This document shows positions 10,301 through 21,140 of a DNA stretch of 64,000 bases, piece by piece. How positions within the stretch are numbered: position 1 is the first letter of the stretch; every line of letters begins with the position of its first letter. The DNA is from Escallonia rubra. Its lineage: Eukaryota > Streptophyta > Magnoliopsida > Escalloniales > Escalloniaceae. The notes beneath the pieces are model-generated. The model was not told the DNA's origin. It saw only the letters and a list, made by a program, of their open reading frames with translations, and did no database searches. The stretch lies in the NCBI GenBank assembly GCA_033065855.1, contig JAVXUO010001871.1:211775-275774 (forward strand), given 5' to 3'. The translations under genes were made by a program, and so were the position numbers.

Positions 10301-11391
10301 TCTTCCCAGCTGACATTGCAACCAAGATTCAAGCCATTCACCTGTCCCCCCACGAAATTGAGGATACCTTAGTATGGAGGTGTACTAATAATGGTGACTA
10401 TACCGTTGCTTCAGCGTACAATATGCTATACCAACACAGTTCTGCGACTCATATTGTCCAACCATCGAGATCCGTTTCGCATCCTGTACTTTGGAAGAAT
10501 ATTTGGTCACTACCAATCCCTTCTAAACTAATCTTCTTCATATGGCAGCTTTTATGGAATAGGCTCCCCTTATACTTCAACCTACATAAAATTCGAATCT
10601 CACCTTCTGACATGTGCCTTATCTGTCTAGATCAACCGGAAACAGTCGATCACATATTCTTCTCTTGCCAAGCGGTCAGATCCATATGGTTTGGGGGAAT
10701 GACAGGTCTTCATAGTCAAACTGTAGGATCTTCCTTCACCGAATGGCTTTCAAATTGGATTACCAACCCCGCATGTCGCCGGTCTTTATTACCCAAATCC
10801 ATTCAGATTATAGCCACCATTTGGTGCATTTGGATTCATAGAAATCATTTGATCTTCAGACAAACCCCCTTCCAGCCTATTCTTATCATCAATAATATTG
10901 CAACCTTAACCCAGAATATTGGTGCAACGCTTATTCGACGCTGTTCACCCTCTACTCCCGCCATCAATAAAACAGCGCCTCTGATGGTTGCTTCACTCTC
11001 AGCTATCACTCCCGTCATCAACCGGTGCAATTGTGTGACAGTGAAACCTCTTAGAATGGTTATCGATGTCTGTTTCAATAAAGCCACACTGAAATCGGGT
11101 TTGGGGCTTTACTGTCTTACGGAAAATGGCTTTCGATGCGGCTCAACAGCAATTTCTTTTTTAGCATCTGACGATTTGAATGCACTCTCTAAAGGCTTGC
11201 TTACATCTTCTTTATGGGCAAAGAAGCACAATCTCTTACATATTAAAATTCTCACTAACTCAAATTTTTTGCTTACTCAGCTCTCGGATATGGTGGAGAT
11301 CCCTGATACCACCGCTCCTATTATGTATGACTTTTGCTATATGCTATCAGACTTCCATCAGATCAGCTTTGACAGAGCTACGCCGTCTTAG
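7342..11391 (+). CDS. LINE ORF2: endonuclease - reverse transcriptase - zf-RVT - RNase H-like
   Basis: Replication polyprotein of the LINE, 1349 aa, starting at the ATG that overlaps the ORF1 stop. The AP-endonuclease-like domain covers about residues 1-235 (SWNCRGLG start, GDFN at 138-141, SDH at 224-226). Reverse transcriptase covers about 460-760 (MDMSKAFDRVEW from 584, RQGDPLSP, FADD at 690-693). The zf-RVT region lies near 1050-1115 (CLIC...H..FSC). The C-terminal RNase H-like region keeps the first Asp (D1242) but has Asp in place of the usual Glu (near 1278) and Asn (N1306) in place of the next Asp. The frame ends at TAG 11389-11391, yet stays open for 28 more codons to TAA near 11478, so the TAG may be a premature stop. 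Confidence 0.93.
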   Translation: MKVLSWNCRGLGQARTVHAATKMAREHKPSCIFLNETKKPVSFVSSKFANLGYSSVAGLDSGGVLGSKGGLWVGWTDDVSGKVYCDKNLILVEFISNYNLAWVAGFIYGHPNLSKRQHTWTHLLSILSSIQLPLALIGDFNQVLCTADKTGPNFMSIPGHNHLNNFMQHLGLIDVKWIGPAFTWTNNHDGHSRTYEWLDRCCANSKWLSTFTHAFVKNLGIQSSDHAPLLLDSSPVNAFYPRPFRFEAMWLKHHQGMEVIRNSWQLRIDGSPLFKVVSLGKEMLKALKGWNKHRFRGLDSQIKESIQRLSHFQSLLPNPDVQVLEKLERMKLDWLLECEEIFWAQKSRINWLRLGDRNTKFFHASTMIRRNKNRIISILDSEGGSHTSHSTITDCFLKHFAKIFSTQASLSGSIPSCTNEISRQLDLSQISTLARPFSASEIKTALFQIKGLKAPGPDGIPAIVYQKCWHFMARPITAAALSVLRSGFMLREANSSFIVLIPKCVNPVKPDDFRPISLCNTIYKVISKTIANRIKPLLTSLISDYQNAFVQGRHISDNVLIAQELTNKIRQHKKGKSYLGAIKMDMSKAFDRVEWSFLEEVLKKFKFPGHFIRLIMQCVSTASYQVLINGSPSRRFYPSCGLRQGDPLSPYLFVLCAEALSSSLNNAQASGQIPGIQAGRNSPPINHLFFADDILIFTKMSTNSCSALKAKLDHYCEASGQKINFSNSSLTMSPNTEANRATNLAQALGLQISNLFGNYLGCTLDIVTDRHQFFQNLVGKIQSRCAGWKGVLLNKAGRATLISSVLSALLNYHLQICLFPQNICNSINSLLRKFWWAGPNRTSSIHWINWKALCAPKTLGGLGFKDIRLSNQALLAKTSWRIFKAPECLLAKVLKGKYCTRTSFSNSPSSGNFSWGWRGILAGRHVITSGLRWQVGNGSSISIWNDDWIPHKETHPLTITNSSHHPASVVKDLIQNKIWNTSLIDALFPADIATKIQAIHLSPHEIEDTLVWRCTNNGDYTVASAYNMLYQHSSATHIVQPSRSVSHPVLWKNIWSLPIPSKLIFFIWQLLWNRLPLYFNLHKIRISPSDMCLICLDQPETVDHIFFSCQAVRSIWFGGMTGLHSQTVGSSFTEWLSNWITNPACRRSLLPKSIQIIATIWCIWIHRNHLIFRQTPFQPILIINNIATLTQNIGATLIRRCSPSTPAINKTAPLMVASLSAITPVINRCNCVTVKPLRMVIDVCFNKATLKSGLGLYCLTENGFRCGSTAISFLASDDLNALSKGLLTSSLWAKKHNLLHIKILTNSNFLLTQLSDMVEIPDTTAPIMYDFCYMLSDFHQISFDRATPS

Positions 11392-11662
11392 ATTAAGGAA
11401 TCCAGATCTCTAGCTGCTTTTGCCTGCCATGCACGTGTTACCGTCTTCCAAGACTGGGTGCATGATTTTTTGCCGTAACGAGATCTCTATTTCCATTTTG
11501 TGCGCGTGTCTTTTGCTTTATATATTATTCCTAGCTCTGTTTGTAGCCCTTTTAACTTTGATCGAAGTGTAGCTCTATGTTTTCCTTGTCTGTAATCACC
11601 ATGAGGTGCTAAACTCCTTTCATATAATATGACATTCTACTTTATAACAAAAAAAAAAAAAA
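11392..11662 (+). other. LINE 3' UTR and poly(A) tail
   Basis: Non-coding tail of the LINE. The first 28 codons after the ORF2 stop remain in frame. A short AT-rich trailer and a run of about 14-15 A follow, then the right target duplication. Confidence 0.85.
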
Positions 11663-11677
11663 AACGTGAGGAAATAC
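11663..11677. repeat. LINE target-site duplication, right copy
   Basis: Exact repeat of 4150-4164 directly after the poly(A) tract; the first As cannot be told apart from the tail. Confidence 0.93.
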
Positions 11678-12056
11678 TATTGAGAGAATAGTATTCCCAT
11701 TTGAACATTACCACTTAACATGAGGGATGATGTGTCATTTTGTGATTTGTGGTTAAAAAATTTGATGATGTGTCGATGATGTGTTTGCGCTTATGTGTTT
11801 AAAAATGCACTTATGTGTCGCACAAAGAAGCTATCGTTGCAATTTTTGCTTCGCCTATTATATATTATATAGATATGCTTTCTCTCCCTTTCAGAATCTT
11901 ATCTCACATAGTTCGACAATGTTTGCTTGTATTGTGCATTGCAAATCTATTAGCTTGTTCTTCCATCACGGTCAATTTTTTTTAACTGCAACAATGCATT
12001 CTTCTTTTTATGTTTTGATTAAACTATTAGCTGTTGCAAGCCCAATGTGTCGTATT
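11678..12056. other. Spacer between LINE and copia element
   Basis: AT-rich, with short repeats of GATGATGTGTC that also occur in the MACPF intron near 50985 and 53695. The motif TTCGCCTATTATATATT..ATAGAT at about 11851-11878 looks like the reverse complement of a Helitron 5' end (TCTATATAATATATAATAGG), but no matching CTAG/hairpin end was found. No gene is supported. Confidence 0.35.
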
Positions 12057-12530
12057 TGTTTGAAAGTTAATCTAAAAAAAAATAAGATAAAATTCTCACT
12101 CAAATATCTATCTCTAGAATAGTGTAACCCATATCTCCCCACTTCCTTCTATAGAAAACCAACTCCATTCCAGTACAGCACACTTGGGTCGAATTCCCCA
12201 GTTGCAGTCTAATATTCTACAACAATCCTCCAAACCACAACTTATCTTTTACAGCAAGTGTCTTCTTCTTGTCTATAGCAATTGTCTTTCCTTGTCATCC
12301 ACTCCAATTTATCTTGTTCATCGATAATCCTCCAAACCGCCGAGTTCCCTTCACCTAAAGTACTCCACTTGCCCACTTTGTCAACGAACAATCCATCTTC
12401 TTCGTCTAACTCTCTCCAAACAAAGAAACTCTCGAATTCCTCTATTTTGTTTTACATCAAAATCTCCCTAACAGAGAACGATTGCCAAGACCATTTAGCT
12501 ATTTGATCGGCGCAGACAAATATCATTCAG
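12057..12530 (+). repeat. Copia 5' LTR and leader (partial)
   Basis: It starts TGTTTGAAAGTTAATC and matches the 3' LTR start near 39987 for about 70 bp. A short block after 12120 (TGTAACCCATATCTCC) matches the 3' LTR resuming at 45984. The remainder is pyrimidine-rich and diverged. No clear primer-binding site was seen. Confidence 0.55.
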
Positions 12531-12532
12531 CC

Positions 12533-13106
12533 ATGGCCTCCAATAGTCAATTATCATCAAATCTAACCTAATTTAATTACAATCAAGCAGCAGAGAGAAT
12601 CTTTGGGGGAGAGTCATATGATTTTTGGAGTATTCAAATAAAGACTTTGTTCGTCTCAGAAAGCTTACGGAATTTTGCACATAATAGGTGCGAGCAACTC
12701 ACCGATTCCACTATGTGTGCGACATGGAGCAAAAACAAGAAGAAACAATATTACAAAAACCAGATAGAGGATGTGTATGTGTTGCTCAACCTTAGCAAGA
12801 CCACTTTTCCAAGAAAACTAGGGATTTTAGCAAAATAAATTTAAGAGCTCCGACAAGATAATTTCTATGAAACTTCAGTCTTTATTGAATGATTTTGATA
12901 TTCTACTGATGAAGGAAAGTGTATATATTCAAGCATTCTTTTCTCGTGTCTCTAATATAATTACTTAGTTTAGAAGATTGGAGACACAATTGAAGATAAG
13001 AAAATTATTCAAAAATTCTTAAGAAGCCTTCCTATGAAATTTGATCATGTTGTGACTGCTATCGAGGAATTTCAAATTTTGAATAAACTTACTCTAGTAG
13101 AATTAA
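12533..13106 (+). pseudogene. Copia gag fragment
   Basis: An ATG at 12533 opens a typical short copia leader peptide (MASNSQLSS) that stops early. From about 12590 the frame resumes with a gag signature (FGGESYDFWSIQIKTLF), and to 13105 further gag blocks can be followed only by changing frame (FFSRVSNII, then a degenerate MKFDHVVTAIE-like block). Stops and frameshifts show decay. It is cut at 13106 by the Mutator-like element and resumes at 22789. Confidence 0.75.
13098..13106. repeat. 9-bp target duplication of outer MULE (left)
   Basis: TAGAATTAA here is repeated at 22780-22788 on the other side of the element. Confidence 0.93.
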
Positions 13107-13624
13107 GGGTTAATTTTACGCTACACCATGTACTTAGGAATCAGTTGCACCCAGCACCCTAGGGTTTTAAAATTGGCACCCAGCACCAAAATTTTAAAAA
13201 TCTTGGTTTTCGGCACCAAATGACGGTCAATATGACATTTGACCAAACGTCTGTTACTTTTTTAAGGACAAAATTGTCAGTTTGCTTATTGTGTCCAAGG
13301 CATCATCCCTGTGGCATCTACATGGTGTCCATGTGGCATCTATGCGCCATCCAATTCAACCAGAGAAAGCCCAATATAATTCGCAGACCAAAACTCAACC
13401 ACCGCCGGCAGACCAAGATCAACGCCGCAACCCCACCAAACCACTGTCAATGCCACCATTTGTAAACACCACCAAACCACGGTCAACGCAACATCACACT
13501 CATCAACACCATTCCCCAATCACACCCACACTAATACCACCGTTAAACATCAGATCAAACAAATTAGATAGAAAATTCATGATTAAAAACCAAAACTTTC
13601 TGCTGTTGACCCACTACAAGAAAT

Positions 13625-14300
13625 TTGCCATTTAGCGACGAACATGATTCGTCGAGGAAGGTCTCATATTCGTCAAGAAATACATACATTGACGAAAAAA
13701 ATTCGTCACGAAGTTCGTCAAAGACTCGCCGTCAAGAAATGTATTTTTTGACGAATATATGTGTTCGTCAATAAAAAGCATATTTATTGACGATTTTTTA
13801 TTTCGTCAAGGAATGTTTGATATTTAACGACGAACTATTTCGTCGAAATAGCTTGCTCGAATTTGTCTCTAGATGTTCAAGTTCGTCAAGAATGGGTTAC
13901 TTTTTCGACGAACTTGGGTTCGTCAACAAATGATTCATCATCACTATTTTCTCTTGACATCTTGACTTCGTCGATAATGATGGCATTTGTTGACGAACTC
14001 AAATTCGTCACAAAAATCTTGATCCTCACAATTCTTCCTTGACATATTGGCTTCGTCGATAATGGTGACATTTGTTGAGTAAAACCTTACTCGTCACAAT
14101 TTTTTTCTCGACATCTTGGCTTTGTCGTTGAAAACTACATTCAACGACGAAAGAGTTTGTCATTACTTGTTGCCCTTTTAACGACGAATACTTTGGTCTT
14201 TGATGAGCATCCAACTCTAAAGACAAATAATAGAAAGATTTTATTTAACGACAAAGAATAGAAAGATTTTATTTAACGACAAATAATAGAAAGATTTAGC
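13625..14300. repeat. CACTA left subterminal repeat region
   Basis: About 25 copies of the hexamer-octamer family TTGACGAA/TTCGTC(A/G) in both orientations. In En/Spm elements such subterminal arrays are the binding sites of the TnpA-type protein. The matching right array is at about 21765-22020. Confidence 0.85.
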
Positions 14301-15026
14301 GACAAATAATAAAAAAAGTCTTCATCTAATATATAAAACTAATGCTATCCATTACAAAGATTTAGTTGGTTACAACATGAGAACATAAGTACGTAGCAAA
14401 AAAGCTTGACATATATCCTAAGTACAAATTAGCACCATACAAACACAATGCCTATGATGATGCAAATGCAACCATCCTAGTGGTTGGTGACGCAAAATAT
14501 ATCGACCACTTGCTTCATATCATGTCCAGAGATGATCTGTATATCGCATCCGAGAACACCGCAACTAAAAGACCAATATTTGCAAGCCTGCATTAAAAAT
14601 GAAAAGAGGAATAGAAGTATTCATGTTAAGATGTTGCTCAAACCTATCCATACTCCATGCAATCCACCACCATCAATTACATCTTTTTATTTACCACAAA
14701 CGAGCAGTCGTGCACACGCAATGCGTTTGCGTGTCATTCATCGTTAGCTCATAGATATGACATCACAAAAATAAAGGGAGTCTATATAAATTTACATATC
14801 ATACATAATGGCCTTCAACTTAGGAAGTAGAAACATCCTTGCACATATAAACATGCTATCATATATATCACGCGTATTAATATGAAATCACACCTTAAAA
14901 ACCCAATTTTCACAAAAGTTGCGTGTACGACAGTTCGTTATATATGAAATCAACCCCACACACCCCTACACCTTATAATTAAATCAACCACCAGATATCC
15001 AGTTGTACGTGGCATAGTAAGTAAAT
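14301..15026. other. CACTA interior, no supported gene
   Basis: AT-rich sequence without recognisable coding content. The segment at 14945-15008 (CCCCACACAC..ATTAAATCAA..GTTGTA) is similar to 16745-16803 on the other side of the nested MULE, an older duplication inside the CACTA body. Confidence 0.4.
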
Positions 15027-16390
15027 TGGTCAAATACACGTAGGTACCCTGGAACTACCACAAAGTCTCAATTAAGGGTCCCAAAGTTTAATTTTTACAC
15101 ATAAGGGCTTGTAACTCCAAATTTGCAGCAAGTAAATACATCCGTCCAAATTTTTAACGATCTAGATAAACTGTCAGGGGCAATTTCGTCAAGTCAAATT
15201 TGTTTTCTTAAAACCCTAGTTTGAAAACATTCTCAAACCTTCAACTACCCCACTGCCGTCAACTGACAATCACCGTCGGTGCCATCTTATCACAGCACCA
15301 CCGGCGAAGACTACAACCACTGAGTGCACAACCATCGCCGCTCACAAACCATCACCGCTCGCCCCATCTCTACACTCACGGGCACTACACAGCCACCATA
15401 ACACCGGCAAACCACCAAATCCCCTAGCACCGTCAGCCTCATCGCGCGCAGTATCATCGATGGCCAGATCGTCCACCTAAAACCACCATGAGATCAGCCT
15501 CACCACCACATCACCAAATCAGCACAGCCCGCCGGCATCACTGCGCCATCATAGCAGCGCCACCGACACCCAGATCAGTATCGTTGGTGGCCCAATTGAT
15601 CGCAAAACCATTTAATTACCTCAGATCCACCGCTGACCAATACTGTCCAACGACCAACACCGCTCCCCTATCACCACGATCCACTACCGACCAACACCGC
15701 TCCCCCATCACCACAATCTCTCTTCGACCCCTCCTGATCCACCTTAAATCCTTGTTCAACCAACAACTCACACATCAGCAGTGGTGTGCAAGAGCAGATG
15801 ACTTACCGCCACCAACAAACACACACACACACATACATCAGCACAATCACCACTGCAAATCGCACGCCAAGTGCCACCAACGGCCACCAATCGACCACCC
15901 ATGAGACGGCCTCCATTAATCAGCCCACCCACGGCCGCTGTTGGTTAAGTCCTACCATCAGGGCTCCATCCATGCTGCCGTAATAATTCCCAGCACAACC
16001 ACCACTGTCAGAGACCGAGGGCCATCAACGGCCATTAATCAGTCACCCATGAGATGCCGTCGCGCCTCTCACTCTCATCATGTTAAGTTTCTAGTGGAAT
16101 TGAATGAACCGAAAATGCTCTTTGAAAACAAACAAAGAAGTTCTGCTTCGTGATGCTTCTTGAGATGCCAACTTACGAAAAGTGCCCATGACGGAAGCCC
16201 AAAATGAAACCCAAAATATGGAAACCCAAAATTGCCCCTGACGGAAAAGGCTGAATCGTTAGGAATTTGGACAGATGTACTTACTTGGTGCAAATTTGGA
16301 GTTACAGGCCCTTATGTGTAAAAATTAAACTTTGGGACCCTTAATTGAGACTTTGTGGTAGTTCCAGGGTACCTACGTGTATTTGACCCT
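15027..16390. mobile_element. Second non-autonomous Mutator-like element (MULE-2) nested in the CACTA
   Basis: Terminal inverted repeats of about 175 bp: the left begins TGGTCAAATACACGTAGG and the right end is the inverse of GGGTCAAATACACGTAGG. The 9-bp TSD TAAGTAAAT is at 15018-15026 and 16391-16399. The interior (about 15220-16150) is CCACC/ACCAC-rich with long accidental open frames of low complexity. No transposase is present. The layout matches MULE-1 (GGG-start, about 175-bp TIR, CCACC-rich core), although the TIR sequences differ. Confidence 0.93.
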
Positions 16391-16399
16391 AAGTAAATC

Positions 16400-17250
16400 C
16401 TTGTCTTGGCTCATAAGCCTTGCTGTGAATTGTTAACTTTACCAATCTGACTTGTTATTTGTAGTTGTAACCATTGCTATTGTACCTTGAAGAGCATACT
16501 AATATTAGCAACTTTGGTTCTTATTTATTCAGGAAATGTGCATGTCTAGAATAAGTTACACATAAATCCAATCAACATTACACACAACAACAGGTCAAAG
16601 ATCCTACCATCTGAAGTAACAAAAATCCAAGCTTAGTACCTCTCAGAGAATAATGACCATTAGCATCCCTAGGTTGTAAGAAAATGCCGCTCCAATTTAT
16701 TAGCTGTATCATTAGTAAAAGAACCTAGTTAAGTCCCAATTCATGTAGCACCCCCACACACACCCCAAAAACTTAAAATTAAATCAATCATCAATTATGG
16801 TTGTATCAAAATCTGGTTCGTATACCATCCAAGACAGAAGAGACATAGGGTAAGAATGACCAATGGTTCTTGGTTGCCATTTCGCAGTGAACTGAGCCAA
16901 AAGACAAATGGTTCAGAAATGGAGTGTGGAAAGATTAAACGAACAAAAAAAAAATGCAAATCAACAAATATTAAAATAGTGGAAATTGAGAGGTGAAAAA
17001 TAAATGGTACACTACAGCAATGAGTTTGGAATACCGGGGTATAAGACTTACAATCTTACATGATCATGTCACGCATGTTGGAACTGTCCCCCCCCCCCCC
17101 AACCCCCTCTCTTACAATAAGTGGTATACTACAGCAATGAGTCTGGAATACCGGGGTATATCACTTACAATCTTACATGATCATGTCACACATGTTGGAA
17201 CTGTAACCCAACCCCCCCCCCCCCTCGCTTTCTACATCTCTGCAACTCTC
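16400..17250. repeat. CACTA interior with a 125-bp tandem duplication and poly(C) tracts
   Basis: The unit GGTA(C/T)ACTACAGCAATGAGT..GGAATACCGGGGTATA..ACATGATCATGTCACxCATGTTGGAACTGT occurs at about 17005-17087 and 17131-17205, each followed by a C-run. The unit contains a TGATCA-centred palindrome. No gene is supported. Confidence 0.7.
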
Positions 17251-17549
17251 TAGTGAGGAAAACTGATGTTAGTGGGACATAAGGAAAAAAAGGCGTACAT
17301 ATAGAAAAACATATATATATAGAGAGAGAGATAAATAGAGTATACGAAGCAAAGCCTTTTTGTAAATTCTTTCAGAATTTAGTATTTTTTTCCTCTTCTT
17401 TTCAGGTCCTTGTAGTATATGAATTATCTATCATCATCTTGCACTCTCTCAAATGAATCATATTCCCGATACACTTTGAAAGAGATTGTTGCAAAAAAAA
17501 AATCTACGTCATTGACTTCTTTATTAGGTAACGAAGCGTTAGAGATGTC

Positions 17550-18808
17550 CTTTTTCCGAAACAGTTGATGCTATGAAGAAAGTCCTTATATATGCTAAAA
17601 TGGGTTGTATTAGAACTCTTGGGATTGAAGAATCAGTACTGTGATGGGAGAACTGTGACTGACCTGAGTAGGGGTTGTGTTTGAGAGCAATGAATTGGAT
17701 GGTCGGGTTTTCAACTACAGCATTCGATTCCCAGCAGTCATCTGGTGCCTCATGTGATGAATAAGCACTTACATGTATCCCCAATTCCCCACAAAACTGT
17801 CATAGCTTTGTCTGTCTCCACACTGGGTGCAATTCAACCTACCCCAAAATCAACGTTATAAAAAAATAAACACGATAACCAAGCAGGTTAGGCTTATCGC
17901 CAAAAGCTGGACAAATACAACTGGTATGCACCAGGCACCAGCTATGCCAAAAAATACAAAAGCGTACTTGATTAACAGCAGGAGGGACAGAGGCAAAATT
18001 CAAAAGCTTTTGGATCTTTCTGCAAGAGAAATTGCTCACACCAATGCCCCTGCACAAACCCATCTCAAGGCATTTCTCCATCCCAAACCCTGTGGTCTCC
18101 TGGTCCAGAGGTTCAAATTCATCTTCCTTGGGAATAGCACAAGCAACCCATGGCTTCAACTTCACTGGCCAGTGCACCAAGTACACATCAACATACTCCA
18201 TCTCAAGATTCCTACAACATGAGAAGGTAGAAGTTTCATGTAAGAAAACTGGATATATATTATGTTCCCATGGAATTGCATTGCAAGAGCCTGCAAATAT
18301 GATTACTTTAGAGTTTGCTTGAGTGCTGACTGCTGAGACTGGATCATGATGATCACTTCCCCATAACTTAGACGTCACGAAAAAATGTCGCTTCACTCGA
18401 CTCTCCCATCGATAATAACTTCTCTTCGAGCAGTTCCCACAGATGGCTCAGAACCATATATCTCCGCGGTATCAAAATGCATGTAACCCATCTGCACACA
18501 TATAACAGATATTAATCAAACACATTCACAAGGTATATACACCTAATGATGCAGAACAAGCGCGTGAGTTCACGTGCAGGCATGAAAGCACGCAAAACAC
18601 TTCATCTGCAGTTGCCGGATGAGAGGAATGTATGAAAGTAATATGAGAGCAGGCCATATGGCACCTTAAGAGCCATTTGGATGGCTAGTTCAGTGGCGTC
18701 TCTATCATTCCCAAAGGAGTAAGTACCAAAACCAAGGTTGGGAATTGTGATGCCACAGTTCAGTTTTGCCTGATGAGCCCTCATCTCTCCTGTGCAACCA
18801 CCACCCAT
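17550..18808 (-). pseudogene. Captured aldo-keto reductase gene (AKR4-like), broken
   Basis: Four exons of an NADPH-dependent aldo/keto reductase are recognisable on the minus strand. Exon 1 18808-18665 has ITIPNLGFGTYSFGND. Exon 2 18491-18307 has FDTAEIYGSEPSVG and, after a frameshift, FFVTSKLW. Exon 3 18211-17968 has YVDVYLVHWPVKLKPW and LCRGIGVSNFS. Exon 4 from 17838 has ELHPVWRQTKL and LGIHVSAYS. The catalytic Asp/Tyr (FDTAEIY), Lys (TSK) and His (VHWP) are all present, and introns keep GT/AG ends. It is dead: a frameshift with TGA near 18393, another near the end of exon 2, an in-frame TGA at 17802-17800, and a lost C-terminal end. Lying inside a CACTA element, it is best read as transduplicated host DNA. 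Confidence 0.88.
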
Positions 18809-19394
18809 TTCACAAGAACTCAAGATTTGTGAAGAGATTCTGCCTGTGGAGTTGTGCTTGTAGCTACACATATTTATAGTTGTGCACCCACTGAAAGTCA
18901 AACAATATTTTAACATGTTTCCTGAAGACAACAAGAATTGAGTACAAAATTAAGAAGATCACAATCCTCTGTAAATTCTTTATTCTTTCAGAATTTAGGT
19001 CCTCGTCTGAAACAAATTGTTATGCTCAAATAAATCATATTCCCGATACACTTTGAGAAGCCACAACAAGATTGTTGTGTTCAAGGTATTGTTATTGAAA
19101 AGTGTGCATCCTATTGCTCAATCAATCAGAGATTAGCATGAGATTTATCATAATCTCTCAGAAATACCCATCTAAGCTCACAAAATCAAAAGCTTCATCT
19201 GCAAATACGTCTTTTGCCATCTCAGGGCAACTAAGAAACCGGTACTTATGGTCTTTCTTAATTGTATAACAGACTAAATCAAATGCAAGTATGATTACCA
19301 AATGAGCACTTTGCATTCGGTCTCATCCGGAGGTACAATTAAGTCTAAAAAAAAACTACTAAACACTAGCAGAGAAAAATATCCATACCCATCA

Positions 19395-20565
19395 GCATGA
19401 CCGCACTGGCCAGGCCATGATAAAATAGCAGCCAACAGGCGCCCAGTGCTAAAATTACTCTTCAACAAGTGGGTTAAGCGTGCGATCTTCTTTACACTTC
19501 TCTAGTTTCCTCAGGACATGCTTCCTCTTCTTTGTCTCCTCCGGAGCAGCATCAGCCTTATCTGAACTAGTTAATCAGCACACCATAATGTAGCAATCCA
19601 TAGATATATTTGGCACTCGAAGTCACATCTGACAAAAAAAATGCAAAAGTATTGTAGATTGTCAGCCAACCAACAATTAGCTAATGACAGGTCTTACAAT
19701 TCAGGCATGATGGATCAAGATAGGTGTACAAGAAGGAAAGGTTGCAAGACATTTTGCCGTAAATGTACATAAGGAGCACAGAATTGATGCAAGTCAAAAG
19801 AAAATTGTTGCAATTAGAAATGATATATCCCCTCTGGTAAAAATTATACAGTCCATTAAGAAAAGTCACTTTAAGAACTGAAAATAGAATCTTACGGAAG
19901 AATCTAAAAAAAAAAAGAGATGTATATTGTTTATGCACGTACTCTAATGCCAAAGGATAGGGGAGAAATACAAGTATAGCATTTTTATATGACAAATTTT
20001 GTGATTGTATCATGTCTAAACTATTTGGGCATAACATTACAAAATCGAAGTCCTCTTTAGTACTCAAAACCACTAAATAATGCAAAATACTGAAAGCAAT
20101 AGGTGCTGAAGCACACTGAAGCTTGTTTCGATCTAACAATCTTTTTATTGTGCATCATTGTAAGAACTAAAAAGATTAAGTCTAACATCAGTAGACATGT
20201 CCCAAAAAAAATGTTTAACAAAGACTCCAATACCTGCCCTTCTTTTTTTCCAGAACCAGCAGATTCATTTTTTGCAACCAACATCAAGCCATAGTGCTGA
20301 AGATAATACTGCTTAAATGGCGCAACATCGATTTGAGTAATTGCGCCCTTCACTAAGGTCTGGGTCTTAACCAACTCATTGTTCGATGCATTGCATACAA
20401 CATCCAAAAGTGTAGCCTTTCTTGTCACAGCCTCATTGCCCCAAGAGAAGTTCCATGTATCCAACCTCAATGCACGCCACTTCACATCCTCACCATGACC
20501 TCTAATCCTCCGAACTGTCTTCTGGTTTAGTACCAACTGGTAGTTCCTTTTTGTAGATTCTTGTA
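19395..20565 (-). pseudogene. Captured 40S ribosomal protein S8 (eS8) gene fragment
   Basis: Minus strand. The main exon (about 20536-20234) encodes [39 protein letters not shown] and [12 protein letters not shown], the conserved middle of eukaryotic eS8. A second exon (about 19562-19390) encodes KKRKHVLRKLEK...R.L and, in a shifted frame, GRLLAAILSWPGQCGHADGY, the eS8 C-terminal region. An in-frame TAA just before the shift, the altered LDTWN (usually LDTGN), and the missing N-terminal exons and C-terminus show that it is broken. It sits between the AKR copy and the CACTA right end, in the same orientation. Confidence 0.85.
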
Positions 20566-21065
20566 GATCTTACTTTAGTGGTCTGACCAGCCCAATGATA
20601 CCGAGTCAGTCTTCTCTTTAGAAACTTAAAAAAGGGTATGTCATCCCAATAAGTTCATTATGCTATACAATGTCTAAATGACTAGAAATAGCAAGTTTTA
20701 CTTGTTAACCCCTTTGGTCTAATCCCTTAGGCTACAGATTTTCTACTTGTTAGTAACCTTTGGTCTACCAATTTAACATTAAGCATTAAACCAGTAGAGA
20801 ATTGTCTGCTTTTGTCTGTGTAATAGCAACTACACGCCTACAAAGAATGAGGTCAATCAGCCACAAACTCAACCCAATGCAGACATTCACAACCCATTAA
20901 GTAATTTAAGCCAATAAACAATTAAATGAACGTATAGAGATGAATTCACTCAAATTACTAGGCATACCCACATATTCTCTGCTATTCACTGATAACTTTG
21001 AACCCAAACCAGAGCTCATAAAACTGATCAAAATGCAAAATTCAGTCATTGACAAAAAGATGCAA

Positions 21066-21140
21066 CTTACAGTAATCTCAAATTGGTTCTCAATGTAGAT
21101 CAAATTTGGGGCAATTCTCATCGACAATGAACAAAGTGAC
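21066..21140 (-). other. Possible third captured exon
   Basis: On the minus strand a stretch is bounded by an acceptor-like TTTGCAG and a perfect donor GTAAGT. It is open in one frame (SLSMRIAPNLIYIENQFEIT). I do not recognise the protein. It may be a 5' exon of a captured gene or chance. Confidence 0.2.

Larger units (their letters stand above)
4165..11662 (+). mobile_element. Apparently full-length L1-type plant LINE (7.5 kb)
   Basis: Non-LTR retrotransposon bounded by a 13-15 bp perfect target duplication, with a leader of about 286 bp (4165-4450), two long ORFs, a 3' UTR from 11392 and a poly(A) run at about 11649-11662. The ORFs have the plant L1 order: RNA-binding ORF1, then endonuclease, reverse transcriptase, zf-RVT and RNase H-like region. 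The perfect TSD and two uninterrupted ORFs of 964 and 1349 codons indicate a recent insertion. It sits in AT-rich intergenic DNA, 380 bp left of the copia element. Confidence 0.95.

Noticed and set aside
11851-11878. Third Helitron with 5' end near 11876
   Set aside because: Terminus-like TCTATATAATATATAATAGG on the minus strand, but no hairpin/CTAG partner was found in the window.
15221-15904. Proline/histidine-rich proteins from 15221 and 15488
   Set aside because: Low-complexity CCACC/ACCAC sequence inside a non-autonomous MULE; no domain, no codon structure.
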